DNA of 64,000 bases from Polaromonas sp. CF318 (GTDB lineage: Bacteria; Pseudomonadota; Gammaproteobacteria; Burkholderiales; Burkholderiaceae_C), in assembly GCF_000282655.1 (NCBI RefSeq), contig NZ_AKIV01000046.1, forward strand, positions 1 to 64,000, written 5' to 3'. Under the pieces are notes generated by a model that saw only the letters and a list, made by a program, of their open reading frames with translations, did not search any database and had not been told where the DNA came from. Shown here piece after piece: positions 42,666 to 51,441 of this stretch (positions are counted from its first letter, which is position 1; each line of letters starts with the position of its first letter). Made by a program: the position numbers and the translations under genes.

Positions 42666-43229
42666 TCACTTCAGGAAGTGTTCCCGATAGTGCTCCAGTT
42701 CGTCGATGGACTCGTGCACATCGGCCAGCGCCGTATGGCTCTGGCGCTTCTTGAAAGCGCTATAGACCTCAGGCCGCCAGCGCTTGGCCAGCTCCTTGAA
42801 AGTGCTGACGTCGACGTTGCGGTAGTGCAAAAAGGCTTCCAGCCTGGGCATGTACTTGACCAGGAAACGCCTGTCCTGGCTGATGGTGTTGCCGCACAGG
42901 GGCGAGCTGCCCTTGGGCACGTACTGGGCCAGGAAGGCCAGTATCTGCGCTTCGGCATCCGCCTCGTCCACCGTGCTGGCCTTGACCTTGTCGATCAGGC
43001 CGCTGCGGCCATGGGTGCCCTTGTTCCAGGCATCCATCTGGTCCAGCAATTCGTCGGTCTGGTGGATCGCCAGGACCGGGCCCTCGATGCGCGGCGTAAG
43101 CTGCGGGCCGGTCACGATCACGGCGATTTCAATGAGGCGCTCCTTTTCCGGGTCCAGGCCGGTCATTTCGCAGTCCAGCCAGACGAGGTTCTGGTCTGAT
43201 TTTTTGAGTGTGGTTTCAATTTCGGGCAT
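42666..43229 (-). CDS. orn: Oligoribonuclease
   Basis: DEDDh 3'-5' exoribonuclease that degrades two- to five-nucleotide RNAs and linear di-GMP. 187 residues. Exo [22 protein letters not shown], Exo [17 protein letters not shown], Exo [22 protein letters not shown]. Family length is about 180, so it is complete. It is divergent from the M48 protease with 35 bp between the starts, a conserved pairing in Burkholderiales to my memory. Confidence 0.96.
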   Translation of the reverse strand: MPEIETTLKKSDQNLVWLDCEMTGLDPEKERLIEIAVIVTGPQLTPRIEGPVLAIHQTDELLDQMDAWNKGTHGRSGLIDKVKASTVDEADAEAQILAFLAQYVPKGSSPLCGNTISQDRRFLVKYMPRLEAFLHYRNVDVSTFKELAKRWRPEVYSAFKKRQSHTALADVHESIDELEHYREHFLK

Positions 43230-43264
43230 GCCGAGATTCTCGCTGATCGCCTAAACTGCCCGCT

Positions 43265-44554
43265 ATGACCGACTATTCGCTTCTTTTCACCGGGGTGTTC
43301 TCGGCTTTGCTGGTGCTGGGCCTTCTCACGAAGTTCTACCTGGCTTCGCGGCAGATCCGCCATGTGGCGCGCCACCGCGATGCCGTGCCCGCGGCCTTTG
43401 CCGGCACCATCTCGCTCGAAGCCCACCAGAAAGCGGCCGACTACACCATCACCAAGGCGCGCTTCGGCTTGCTGGAGACGGCTTTCGCCTCGGCCATACT
43501 GTTGGGTTGGACCCTGTTGGGCGGCATAGACGCGCTGAACCAGGCGCTGGCCGGCTCCAGCCTCGCCGCCTGGGGCACCCTGGCGCCGCAACTGGCCCTG
43601 CTAGCCGGCTTCGGCCTCATCAGCGGCGCGCTGGACCTGCCCTTCACGCTGTACAGCACCTTCCGCATCGAAGAACGTTTCGGCTTCAACAAGATGACTT
43701 TCAAGCTCTGGCTGGCCGACCTGGTGAAATCCACGCTGGTGGGCCTGGTCATAGGCTTGCCTATCGTGGCGCTGATCCTGTGGCTGATGGGCAGCGCGGG
43801 GCGCCTCTGGTGGCTATGGGCCTGGGGCGCCTGGATGGGTTTTAACCTGCTGGTGCTGGTGCTCTATCCCACCGTGATCGCGCCGCTGTTCAACAAGTTC
43901 CAGCCGCTGGAAGACGAAACACTGAAGGCGCGCGTGACGGCCCTGATGCAGCGCTGCGGCTTCGCGGCCAAGGGCCTGTTCGTCATGGACGGCAGCAAGC
44001 GCTCGGCCCATGCCAACGCCTACTTCACGGGTTTCGGCGCGGCCAAACGCGTGGTGTTTTACGACACCCTGCTCAAGCAGCTGAGTCCCGGCGAGGTCGA
44101 CGCCGTGCTGGCGCATGAGCTGGGCCATTTCAAGCACAAGCACATCATCAAGCGCATCGTCTCGATGTTCGCCATGAGCCTGGCCGGCTTCGCGCTGCTC
44201 GGCTGGCTGTCGTCGCAGGTGTGGTTCTATACCGGCCTGGGAGTACGTCCCAACCTGAATGGTGCCAACGACGCGCTGGCCCTGCTGCTGTTCCTGCTGG
44301 TGGTGCCGCTTTTCAGTTTTTTCATCTCGCCGGTGTTCGCGCAGTTCTCGCGCAAGCACGAGTTCGAGGCCGACGCCTATGCCGTGGCCCAGACCGACGG
44401 CAGGGACTTGCAGAGCGCGCTGCTCAAGCTCTACAAGGACAACGCCAGCACGCTGACACCCGACCCGGTGTTCGTGAAATTTTACTATTCGCACCCTCCC
44501 GCCTCCGAGCGGCTGGGCCGCATGGCCCCTTCCCTTGAAAGTGCCGCGACATGA
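43265..44554 (+). CDS. M48-family membrane metallopeptidase (Ste24-like)
   Basis: Integral-membrane zinc protease of 429 residues related to eukaryotic Ste24/CAAX protease. About six membrane segments. The zinc motif is HELGH in VLAHELGHFKHKH and the third ligand Glu is in KHEFEADAYAVAQ. The upstream half carries FGFNKMTFKLWLADLVKS, as in the family. The Ste24 C-terminal region ends at DPVFVKFYYSHPPASERLGRM. It overlaps the pterin dehydratase start by four bases (ATGA), so co-translation is likely. Confidence 0.93.
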   Translation: MTDYSLLFTGVFSALLVLGLLTKFYLASRQIRHVARHRDAVPAAFAGTISLEAHQKAADYTITKARFGLLETAFASAILLGWTLLGGIDALNQALAGSSLAAWGTLAPQLALLAGFGLISGALDLPFTLYSTFRIEERFGFNKMTFKLWLADLVKSTLVGLVIGLPIVALILWLMGSAGRLWWLWAWGAWMGFNLLVLVLYPTVIAPLFNKFQPLEDETLKARVTALMQRCGFAAKGLFVMDGSKRSAHANAYFTGFGAAKRVVFYDTLLKQLSPGEVDAVLAHELGHFKHKHIIKRIVSMFAMSLAGFALLGWLSSQVWFYTGLGVRPNLNGANDALALLLFLLVVPLFSFFISPVFAQFSRKHEFEADAYAVAQTDGRDLQSALLKLYKDNASTLTPDPVFVKFYYSHPPASERLGRMAPSLESAAT

Positions 44555-44871
44555 GCAACCCCATCCACCAGAACCGGCGAGCCCTGAGCGCCACCGAAAT
44601 CGTCACGCAGTTGAGCAAACTCAACGGTGAGCAGGCCCTGGGCTGGCGCCTGATCGACGGCTCGCTGGAAAAAACCTACAGCTTCAAGAACTACTACGAG
44701 ACCATTGCCTTCGTGAACGCGCTGGCCTTCATCGCCAACGCCGAGGATCACCATCCCGACCTCGCGGTGAGCTACGGCAAATGCACGGTGCGCTTCAATA
44801 CACACGATGTGAACGGCATCTCCGTCAGCGACTTCTTCTGCGCGTCCAAGGCAGACGCCCTGCTCGCTTGA
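44551..44871 (+). CDS. 4a-hydroxytetrahydrobiopterin dehydratase (pterin-4a-carbinolamine dehydratase)
   Basis: Recycles the pterin cofactor of phenylalanine hydroxylase. The 106-residue protein has the signature NAEDHHPDLAVSYGKCTV and FNTHDVNGISVSDF; the paired His are catalytic in the family. Starts within the M48 stop (ATGA) and ends with TTGA shared with rsgA. No phenylalanine hydroxylase is in the window. Confidence 0.93.
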   Translation: MSNPIHQNRRALSATEIVTQLSKLNGEQALGWRLIDGSLEKTYSFKNYYETIAFVNALAFIANAEDHHPDLAVSYGKCTVRFNTHDVNGISVSDFFCASKADALLA

Positions 44872-45851
44872 GCAAACCCCGGCGTCCCGCCGCGGCCCCC
44901 ATGGCGGGAACGCAGCCGGGGCTGGTGGTGGCCGGTTTCGGCCGCCATGTGCTGGTGGAAACCGAAACCGGCGAGCGCCTGATCTGCCACCCGCGCGGCA
45001 AAAAAAGCCAGGCCGTGGTCGGCGACCGCATCCGCTGGCTGGCTTCGGAGGACGAGGGCACCATCGAAAAAATCGAGGAGCGCCGCAACCTGTTTTACCG
45101 GCAGGACGAGATGCGCACCAAGTCCTTCGCGGCCAATCTGGACCAGGTGCTGATCCTGATCGCCGCCGAGCCTGAGTTTTCGGAAAGCCAGCTGACCCGC
45201 GCGCTGATCGCCGCCGAAGCCGAAGGCATCACCCCTGTCATCGCACTGAACAAAAGCGACCTGGGCGAGCCCTTCACCCGCGCCTGGGCGAAGCTGGCGC
45301 CCTATCGCACCATGGGCTACCGCATGCTCTCGCTGGCGATCAAGCCCAAGGTCGAAGCATCAAGGCCGGCGCATACCCAGGCCGCGGAATTGCATGAACT
45401 GGTCGAGCTGCTGCGCGGAAAAAAAACCCTGGTGCTGGGCCCCTCGGGCGCCGGCAAAAGCAGCCTGACCAACCTGCTGGTGCCCGATGCGCGCGTGCTG
45501 ACGGCGGAGATCTCGCAGGCGCTGAATTCGGGCAAGCACACGACCACCAGCACCACGCTGTACTGGGTGGATACCGGGGACGGCAACACGCGCGCCACGG
45601 CCCTGATCGACTCGCCGGGTTTCCAGGAATTCGGCCTGCACCACATCGAGCCCATGCGCCTGGCCGGCTATATGCCGGACCTCAGGCTCCATGCGCAGGA
45701 TTGCAAGTTTTACAACTGCACCCACCTGCATGAGCCGGGCTGCGGCGTGATTGCCGAGGTAAATGCAAGCGGCCACCCCAGCAGCATCAGCGCCAACCGC
45801 TACCGGCTGTACAGCGAGCTGTTCGCGGAGCTTTCGCAGAGCCGTTATTGA
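44868..45851 (+). CDS. rsgA: Ribosome small subunit-dependent GTPase A
   Basis: Circularly permuted GTPase that helps 30S maturation. The G motifs run in permuted order: NKSD, then GPSGAGKSSLTN, then DSPGFQEFG. An OB-fold precedes them (RLICHPRGKKSQAVVGDRI) and the zinc-knuckle follows (DCKFYNCTHLHEPGC). I place the start at TTG 44868, which overlaps the dehydratase stop (TTGA) and yields SKPRRPAAAP, a basic tail typical of RsgA. An ATG at 44901 (317 codons including the stop) is an alternative. 327 residues from TTG. Confidence 0.94.
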   Translation: MSKPRRPAAAPMAGTQPGLVVAGFGRHVLVETETGERLICHPRGKKSQAVVGDRIRWLASEDEGTIEKIEERRNLFYRQDEMRTKSFAANLDQVLILIAAEPEFSESQLTRALIAAEAEGITPVIALNKSDLGEPFTRAWAKLAPYRTMGYRMLSLAIKPKVEASRPAHTQAAELHELVELLRGKKTLVLGPSGAGKSSLTNLLVPDARVLTAEISQALNSGKHTTTSTTLYWVDTGDGNTRATALIDSPGFQEFGLHHIEPMRLAGYMPDLRLHAQDCKFYNCTHLHEPGCGVIAEVNASGHPSSISANRYRLYSELFAELSQSRY

Positions 45852-45884
45852 CACCCCCGGCGGCCTGACGGGCCGCCGCGCCGC

Positions 45885-46913
45885 TCAACCGAGCAGTCGG
45901 GCCAGGGTCAACAAGGCCAGCAGCACCATCCAGAGCACCACGGAGCGCCACACCAGCCCCACGATGCTGCGCAGGTGCGCGATCTCGGGCTCCCGGCCCG
46001 GCGTGGTCTCGGTGGCGATGTTGTCTTCCGAGTCCAGCCCGCCGGCCTGGAAACCCTGGGAGGTGTTCGGCGAAAACGCGGCCTTGAGCGCCTCGCCGCC
46101 CAGGCGCACGTTCACGGCGCCGGAGGTGGCGGCCAGGATGATGCCGTCGTTGCGGTTCTCGGCAGCGGCCGGCGCATTGGCCGCAAAGCGCTGCGTGTAG
46201 TTGCGCCAGGCGTCGATGGCATCCTCAAAACTGCCAACCACCGCAAAACCCAGCGAAGTGACGCGCGCCGGCACATAGTCGATCACGCCCCAGGCGCGGC
46301 TGGCGGCCAGTTGCAGCGCCATGCTGGCGCCCTCGCCGGCCGCGGCGGCGGTTTTGCGCTTGTAGGCCCAATAGCGCGAGACGAATTCGCTCATGCGGTA
46401 GAGCACCGCGCCCGCGGGGCCCAGGCCCAGCGCGGCCAGCACTGAAAACCAGGCCAGCACGCCGAACACATGGCGGTGGGCGGCCAGCACCGAATACTCG
46501 ATGACGTGGCGCACGATTTCGCTGCGCGGCAGTTCGCTGGCGTCCACCTGGCGCCACTGCGCGAGCAGCTCGCGCGCCGTGGCTTCATCGCCGTCGTCGA
46601 GCGCATCGCGTATGTCGGTGAAGTAGTGGCTGAACTGGCGAAAACCCAGCGTGACGTAAAGAATCGCCACGCTCCAGGCGAAGGCCAGCACGACGTTGAT
46701 GTTCCAGAGCAGCCAGTGGATCAGCATGGTGACCAGCGCCGGCACGATGACGGCGACCGTCCAGGCGATCCAGCCGTGCTGGGGTTTGCCGGCGTCCAGG
46801 CTGCGGTTGGTCCAGCGCGCCCATCCGCGAAAGCCTGCATGAACCCAGTTGCCGCGGGCCAGCGGCCGGGCCTGTTCGATGATGAGTGCAAACAAAACGG
46901 CGAGAAAGCTCAT
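45885..46913 (-). CDS. CobD/CbiB-family membrane protein
   Basis: Multi-pass membrane protein of 342 residues resembling the CobD/CbiB family of cobalamin synthesis (adenosylcobinamide-phosphate synthase): FALIIEQARPLARGNW, TLGFRQFSHYFTDIRDAL, YWAYKRKTA and VIDYVPARVTSLGFAVVG. In Burkholderiales this paralog sits beside the rplS/Nudix genes and not in cobalamin clusters, so its true substrate may differ. No other cobalamin gene is nearby. Starts at MSFLAVLFAL. Convergent with rsgA; a GC-rich hairpin without a T-tract lies at 45859-45879. Confidence 0.85.
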   Translation of the reverse strand: MSFLAVLFALIIEQARPLARGNWVHAGFRGWARWTNRSLDAGKPQHGWIAWTVAVIVPALVTMLIHWLLWNINVVLAFAWSVAILYVTLGFRQFSHYFTDIRDALDDGDEATARELLAQWRQVDASELPRSEIVRHVIEYSVLAAHRHVFGVLAWFSVLAALGLGPAGAVLYRMSEFVSRYWAYKRKTAAAAGEGASMALQLAASRAWGVIDYVPARVTSLGFAVVGSFEDAIDAWRNYTQRFAANAPAAAENRNDGIILAATSGAVNVRLGGEALKAAFSPNTSQGFQAGGLDSEDNIATETTPGREPEIAHLRSIVGLVWRSVVLWMVLLALLTLARLLG

Positions 46914-46926
46914 GCAAGGATGATAC

Positions 46927-47135
46927 TGCCCCCACGGTCGCGCACTGCGTGTCGCTCCCTGCCCCCCGAGGGGGCCGCCCGCCTGTAGCCCGGCAAAGCC
47001 GGTTCCACGGCTCATGCTGGCCTGGAGATTTCAGGGACACTACCAGCGGGGGCCGCGGGACTGGCTTTGCCAGACCGCAGGCGCCGCCCCCCTCGAGGGG
47101 GGAACAAGCTACACGCAGTGAGCTTGGACAGGGGT
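46927..47135. repeat. Inverted pair of dispersed intergenic hairpin repeats, copy 3
   Basis: Two copies head to head between the CobD-like and Nudix genes. The left copy (46927-47016) has CACTGCGTGTC, a C-run/G-run hairpin and CCGGCAAAGCCGG. The right copy (about 47047-47135) is in the other direction, with CTGGCTTTGCCAG, CCCCCCTCGAGGGGGG and GCTACACGCAGTG. Together they can form a large stem. No gene lies here. Confidence 0.65.
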
Positions 47136-47136
47136 G

Positions 47137-47844
47137 TTACGCAACCAAGAAACGGTAGAGGTTGCGCAGCATGCCGGCGGTGGCGCCCCAGATGTAGCGT
47201 TCGCGGGCTTCGCCGCTGTCTGCTTCGATCGAAGGATCGGAATACGGCATGGACAGCCACTGCCGGAGAACGCCGTCGAACTCGGCCTCGTGGCGGCGGT
47301 GGTGGGCGGGATTCATCAGGTAACCCAACGGCACCTCAAACACGTCGGCGACCTCGCCGGGGTTGGGTTGCAGCGTGAAGCCGGGTTTCACCAGCGCCAC
47401 CACCGGCGTGATGATGAAGGCCGTTCCCGTCACGTAGGTGGGCAAGGTGCCCAGCACCTCCACATGGTCGCGCGGCAGGCCGATTTCCTCGTGGGCTTCG
47501 CGCATGGCGGTGTCCGCCGCATCGCGGTCGGTGTCGTCGGTGCGGCCGCCCGGCAAGGCCACCTGGCCGGAATGCGTGGAGAGGTTGGCGGTGCGCTCGG
47601 TCAGCAGCAAGGTCACTTCATCGCGCATGACCAGGGGCACCAGCACGGCCGCCAGCGCCGGCGTGCGGTCGGTGAATTTTTTCTCGACGCTGTGCTCGGG
47701 CGTCCAGACCGGCGGATGCCGGAAACGCTCGCGCAGGGCCTGCGGCGACAGCCGCTCCAGCGGCACGCCCGCCAGGTGGTCGTCAATGCCCAGCACAGGG
47801 ATGCTGCGCGGGTCAAACTTGGGCAGCGGCTTGAAGGAGTTCAT
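47137..47844 (-). CDS. CoA pyrophosphatase (Nudix hydrolase)
   Basis: Nudix hydrolase of 235 residues with the CoA pyrophosphatase signature: LLLTERTANLSTHSGQVALP, followed by GGRTDDTDRDAADTAMREA and HEEIGL. Such enzymes split CoA or oxidised CoA to 4'-phosphopantetheine and 3',5'-ADP. The start at MNSFKPLPK follows AGG-type sequence poorly; an upstream ATG near 47892 would overlap the rplS terminator. Position next to rplS and CobD is typical of this group. Confidence 0.9.
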   Translation of the reverse strand: MNSFKPLPKFDPRSIPVLGIDDHLAGVPLERLSPQALRERFRHPPVWTPEHSVEKKFTDRTPALAAVLVPLVMRDEVTLLLTERTANLSTHSGQVALPGGRTDDTDRDAADTAMREAHEEIGLPRDHVEVLGTLPTYVTGTAFIITPVVALVKPGFTLQPNPGEVADVFEVPLGYLMNPAHHRRHEAEFDGVLRQWLSMPYSDPSIEADSGEARERYIWGATAGMLRNLYRFLVA

Positions 47845-47892
47845 GGAGTGCGTTGACGTGGGCGATGGGTTGCTGGCTTGAGGCCCGGGCAT

Positions 47893-47922
47893 AAAAAAAG
47901 CCGCTCGGTGAGCGGCTTTTCC
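47893..47922 (-). terminator. Rho-independent terminator after rplS
   Basis: On the minus strand GCCGCTC, loop ACC, GAGCGGC, then seven T. It lies about 50 bases after the rplS stop codon and ends the ribosomal operon. Confidence 0.9.
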
Positions 47923-47971
47923 AAAGGGGCTGTTGGGGCTGCCCTGGGTCCGGCCAAGCCGGACCGGAAGA

Positions 47972-48328
47972 TCAGGCGCCCAGCTTTTCCTTGATACGTG
48001 CGGATTTGCCGCTGCGGCTGCGCAGGTAGTACAGCTTGGCGCGACGCACATCACCGCGGCGCTTGACTTCAATCTTGGCGATCAGTGGGCTGTACACCTG
48101 GAAGGTGCGCTCAACGCCTTCGCCATTGGAGATCTTGCGGACGATGAAGCTGGAGTTGAGGCCGCGATTGCGCTTGGCAATCACCACGCCTTCAAAAGCC
48201 TGCACACGCTTGCGGGTGCCTTCAACCACGTTCACGCTGACAATGACGGTGTCGCCAGGTGCGTAAGCGGGAATGGTTTTGTTGAGGCGGGAAATTTCTT
48301 CCTGCTCGAGGGTCTGGATCAGATTCAT
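47972..48328 (-). CDS. rplS: 50S ribosomal protein L19
   Basis: 118-residue L19 at the 30S-50S bridge. The sequence [56 protein letters not shown] and [20 protein letters not shown] matches the family from end to end. Last gene of rpsP-rimM-trmD-rplS. It stands 143 bp after trmD and has an internal extended -10 promoter, then a strong terminator. Confidence 0.98.
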   Translation of the reverse strand: MNLIQTLEQEEISRLNKTIPAYAPGDTVIVSVNVVEGTRKRVQAFEGVVIAKRNRGLNSSFIVRKISNGEGVERTFQVYSPLIAKIEVKRRGDVRRAKLYYLRSRSGKSARIKEKLGA

Positions 48329-48448
48329 GATTTTTCCATCTAACTTTTTCGTTCATGCACGCGCTACGCTAAAGACCGCAAATCCATGGATTCATCCGCA
48401 GATGATTCAGATGGTCGCAGTGGCCGCCAGAGGATCGAAAAGCCTTTG

Positions 48449-48457
48449 ATTATAGCA
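48449..48457 (-). promoter_or_regulatory. Internal promoter before rplS (extended -10)
   Basis: On the minus strand TGCTATAAT (48449-48457), a perfect extended -10 element. It lies 120 bp before the rplS start and just after the trmD stop codon. The -35 is weak, as is usual for extended -10 promoters. Confidence 0.55.
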
Positions 48458-48471
48458 AGCCAGGGCTTTTC

Positions 48472-49251
48472 TCAGGCATCCTTGTCGGGGTTTTCAAGCA
48501 GATCGGCCAGAAAAGCCTCGTCGCTTTCGCTCAAATGGCCACTCGCGCGCGCTTTTTGCACCAATTCGGGGCGCTCGTGCTGCGTCAAAGCCAGCCGCCG
48601 CTCACGCCGCCAGCGCTCGATATGGGCGTGGTTTCCCGACATCAGGGTGGCCGGCACGGGCTGGCCGCGCCAATTTTCGGGCCGCGTGTAGTGCGGGCAG
48701 TCGAGCAGCCCGTCGAGCGCCGGATTGAAGCTGTCGAGCTGGTGGCTGCCCTCGTCGTTGAGCACGCCGGGCTGCAGGCGGGCCACCGCGTCCAGCAAGG
48801 CCATGGCGGCGATTTCCCCGCCCGACAGCACAAAGTCGCCCAGGCTGATCTGCAGGTCCACATGCGTCTGGATAAAGCGCTGGTCCAGCCCCTCGTAGCG
48901 GCCGCACACCAGCACGGCACCGGTGCTGGCCGACCAGCTTTCGACGCCGGCATGGTCAAGCACCTTGCCCACGGGGGAAAACAGCACCGTTGGCACTTTG
49001 GGCGCGCCGGCGGCGGCGCGATCAGTGTGTATGGCTTCGAGGCACAAGGCAAGCGGCTCGGCCATCATCACCATGCCCGGGCCGCCGCCAAAAGGCCGGT
49101 CGTCCACCCGGCGGTAATTGCCATCGGCAAAATCGCGGGGATTCCAGAGCTTGACCTGCACCAGGCCCGATTCATAGGCACGGCGGGTGACGCCGCTGGC
49201 CAGGAAAGGCGCGAAAAGTTCAGGAAACAGGGTGATGAGGTCAAAGCGCAT
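48472..49251 (-). CDS. trmD: tRNA (guanine-N1)-methyltransferase
   Basis: Methylates G37 of tRNAs using SAM. 259 residues. SPOUT trefoil-knot motifs: GGGPGMVMMAEPL, VLVCGRYEGLDQRFI and LGDFVLSGGEIAAMALLDAV. The C-terminal tRNA-binding domain has LLDCPHYTRPENW and VPATLMSGNHAHIERWRRE. Third gene of the rpsP operon, 84 bp after rimM. Confidence 0.97.
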   Translation of the reverse strand: MRFDLITLFPELFAPFLASGVTRRAYESGLVQVKLWNPRDFADGNYRRVDDRPFGGGPGMVMMAEPLALCLEAIHTDRAAAGAPKVPTVLFSPVGKVLDHAGVESWSASTGAVLVCGRYEGLDQRFIQTHVDLQISLGDFVLSGGEIAAMALLDAVARLQPGVLNDEGSHQLDSFNPALDGLLDCPHYTRPENWRGQPVPATLMSGNHAHIERWRRERRLALTQHERPELVQKARASGHLSESDEAFLADLLENPDKDA

Positions 49252-49335
49252 GGATAGGCTATTTTGCGCGAGCCGTGCGCCGAGGGGAAATGGACCCGGA
49301 AAGGCCCCGCAAGAGACCTCGGTTAGCGGCGGGCC

Positions 49336-49944
49336 TCAGTAGTCGGGCTGCCAGTCCACGGTGATGCATTTGCCGGCGATGTCCACGGTGTCGACATAGA
49401 CCGAGACAAAGGGAATCATGCGTTCGGCGGTGGCGCTGCCGCCGTCTTCCTGCTGGGCGGTGTATTCCACGCACAGCACGGAATGCGGGCCGGTGGCCAT
49501 CAGGTCGCGCACCAGGCCCAGGTCAACGCCTTCGCGATTGACCACTTTCAGGCCGATCAAATCGACCCAGTAGTACTCGTCCTTGGAGGCGGCGGGAAAG
49601 CTGCTGCGCGGCAAAAAGATGCGGGCGCCGCGCAAGGCCTCGGCGGCATTGCGGTCGTCCAGGCCGGCGAACTTGGCGACGACGGAATCGGAGTGGACCT
49701 TGGCTTCGTCTACGCCGAGCGTGACGGTGCCGGAAAACACGGTGAAACCCGGTCGGAATTTGGCGTCGGGCGCCTGCAAAAACCAGGATTTGGCCGCGAA
49801 AAGCGCTTCCGGATCGGAGCTGTGCGGCAGGATTTTCACCCAGCCCTTGACGCCCCAGGCATCCAGGATGCGCCCGACTTCAACAGCGTCGTCCGGAAGG
49901 CTTGAGGGTGTCAAGCCCGCGGACGGCGAGAGGCCGGGCTGCAT
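49336..49944 (-). CDS. rimM: Ribosome maturation factor
   Basis: Binds S19 and assists 30S head assembly. The N-terminal barrel starts at VEVGRILDAWGVKGWVKI and the C-terminal PRC-barrel contains EYYWVDLIGLKVVNREGVDLG and MIPFVSVYVDTVDIAGK. 202 residues, longer than average by an N-terminal segment of about 20. Stands between rpsP and trmD. Confidence 0.95.
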   Translation of the reverse strand: MQPGLSPSAGLTPSSLPDDAVEVGRILDAWGVKGWVKILPHSSDPEALFAAKSWFLQAPDAKFRPGFTVFSGTVTLGVDEAKVHSDSVVAKFAGLDDRNAAEALRGARIFLPRSSFPAASKDEYYWVDLIGLKVVNREGVDLGLVRDLMATGPHSVLCVEYTAQQEDGGSATAERMIPFVSVYVDTVDIAGKCITVDWQPDY

Positions 49945-49971
49945 CGAAACTTGGATTAAAAGCTTCGGAGA

Positions 49972-50223
49972 TCAGGCGGCCTTGGCGGCGCCTTGCTTGA
50001 CCAGGCGTAGCACGGTCGGAGACGGCTGTGCGCCCACGCCGATCCAGTGGGTCAGGCGGTCTTGCGCGATGCGCAGGCCTTCTTCGCCACCGGTGGCGAT
50101 CGGGTTGTAAAAACCGATGCGCTCGATGAAACGGCCGTCGCGGCGGACGCGCTTGTCAGCCACAACAATATTGAAAAAAGGACGGTGCTTGGAACCGCCG
50201 CGTGCAAGTCGAATAACGACCAT
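49972..50223 (-). CDS. rpsP: 30S ribosomal protein S16
   Basis: 83-residue S16. [20 protein letters not shown] and the following [19 protein letters not shown] match the family closely. GAAGGA precedes the ATG. First gene of rpsP-rimM-trmD-rplS. Confidence 0.98.
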   Translation of the reverse strand: MVVIRLARGGSKHRPFFNIVVADKRVRRDGRFIERIGFYNPIATGGEEGLRIAQDRLTHWIGVGAQPSPTVLRLVKQGAAKAA

Positions 50224-50335
50224 GATTTATCCTTCGGGTGGTGGGGCTTACCGGTAAAGTAGTTACCCCAATGTTCTGCAGCGCTTGAGACACACGACAT
50301 GGCCACCCGGCCAGCGAATTGCTGCAAAGCCTGAG

Positions 50336-50341
50336 ATTATA
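50336..50341 (-). promoter_or_regulatory. -10 element of the rpsP operon promoter
   Basis: Perfect TATAAT on the minus strand, 112 bp before the rpsP start, giving a leader of about 105 nt. The -35 region is weak (TTCCGG with an 18-bp spacer). The leader contains ACTTTACCGGTAAGC, a small inverted repeat. Confidence 0.5.
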
Positions 50342-50420
50342 GCCTGCCGGAGGGTTTTACCGGAAATTTGCCCTTCTTCCTGCCCTTTCGCTGCTTCCAA
50401 CCGCCCCGCGCCCCTTCCCC

Positions 50421-50957
50421 ATGCCCCTCATACGCCCCAGCCGCGACCAGGACATTCCCGCCATCACCGCCATTTACGGCCACCACGTGCTGCACGGCAC
50501 GGGCACCTTTGAAACCGAGCCGCCCGGCGCGGCCGACATGGCGGCCCGCCGGGCCGACGTGCTGTCCAAGGGCCTGCCCTACCTGGTCGCCGAGCAGGAC
50601 GGGGAAATCGCCGGTTTTGCCTACGGCAACTGGTTCAAGCCGCGCCCGGCCTACCGTTTTTCGGTGGAGGATTCGATCTACCTGGCACCCGGGCAGCATC
50701 GCAAAGGCCTGGGCCGCGCCCTGCTGGCCGAACTGCTGGCGCGGTTTGAAGCCGTGGGCATTCGCAAGGCCATGGCGGTGATAGGCGACTCGGCCAACGC
50801 CGGCTCGGTGGGCGTGCATCGCGCGCTCGGCTTTACCGAGGTCGGCACCGTCCGTTCCTGCGGCTGGAAATTCGGCGCCTGGCGCGACATCGTCATCATG
50901 GAAAAAGTCCTGGGCGCGGGCGACACCCAGCCGCCGCCCGAGCCGCCCGCCGCATAA
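50421..50957 (+). CDS. GNAT-family N-acetyltransferase, phosphinothricin-acetyltransferase-like
   Basis: 178-residue GNAT enzyme. It resembles the Pat/MnaT group, which acetylates phosphinothricin, methionine sulfoximine or similar amino acid analogues: IRPSRDQDIPAITAIYGHHV, TFETEPPGAADMAARR, VEDSIYLAPGQHRKGLGRAL (acetyl-CoA loop QHRKGLG), GDSANAGSVGVHRALGF. A Pro-rich tail ends the protein. True substrate unknown. Seven bases separate it from the TM2 protein downstream. Confidence 0.88.
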   Translation: MPLIRPSRDQDIPAITAIYGHHVLHGTGTFETEPPGAADMAARRADVLSKGLPYLVAEQDGEIAGFAYGNWFKPRPAYRFSVEDSIYLAPGQHRKGLGRALLAELLARFEAVGIRKAMAVIGDSANAGSVGVHRALGFTEVGTVRSCGWKFGAWRDIVIMEKVLGAGDTQPPPEPPAA

Positions 50958-50964
50958 TCGCCGC

Positions 50965-51441
50965 ATGCAAACCGCCACAGCGTCCTCCCCCAAAGCCCCG
51001 AAAAACAAAACCCTCGCCGCCTGGCTGGCCTTCATAGGCGGCCAGCTCGGCATCCACCGCCTTTACCTGTTCGGCCTGGGCGACGTCTGGGCCTGGCTGC
51101 ATCCCATCGTCGCGGCGCTGGGCTGGTGGGGCGTGGAGCGTGTGCGGCAGTACGGCCAGGACGACCACCTGGCCTGGGTGCTGATCCCCCTGCTGGGTTT
51201 CACCCTGGCCGGCACGGCGCTGACCGCGATTTATTACGGCCTGATGCCGACGGAAAAATGGAATGCACTGCACAACGCCGGCACGCCCGCCACCCAGGCC
51301 GGCAACACCAACTGGCTGACCATAGGCGCGGTGGTGTTTGCACTGCTGTTCGGCACCATCTCACTGATGTCCAGCATCGTCTTCAGCTTTCAGCGCTACT
51401 TCGAATACCAGGTTGAAGAAGCGAAGAAGATATCTCAGTGA
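50965..51441 (+). CDS. TM2-domain-containing membrane protein
   Basis: 158 residues. The N-terminal half is a TM2 domain: KNKTLAAWLAFIGGQLGIHRLY, where the Gly-x-x-G-x-H pattern marks the family, and a second hydrophobic segment. A third and a fourth hydrophobic segment follow (WVLIPLLGFTLAGTALTAIY, IGAVVFALLFGTISLMSSIV). Function unknown. Directly downstream of the GNAT gene; convergent with the phosphate transporter (stop codons abut). Confidence 0.78.
   Translation: MQTATASSPKAPKNKTLAAWLAFIGGQLGIHRLYLFGLGDVWAWLHPIVAALGWWGVERVRQYGQDDHLAWVLIPLLGFTLAGTALTAIYYGLMPTEKWNALHNAGTPATQAGNTNWLTIGAVVFALLFGTISLMSSIVFSFQRYFEYQVEEAKKISQ

Noticed and set aside
45859-45879. Hairpin CGGCGGCC / GGGCCGCCG between rsgA and the CobD-like gene
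   Set aside because: Strong stem but no T-run on either side, so not listed as a terminator.
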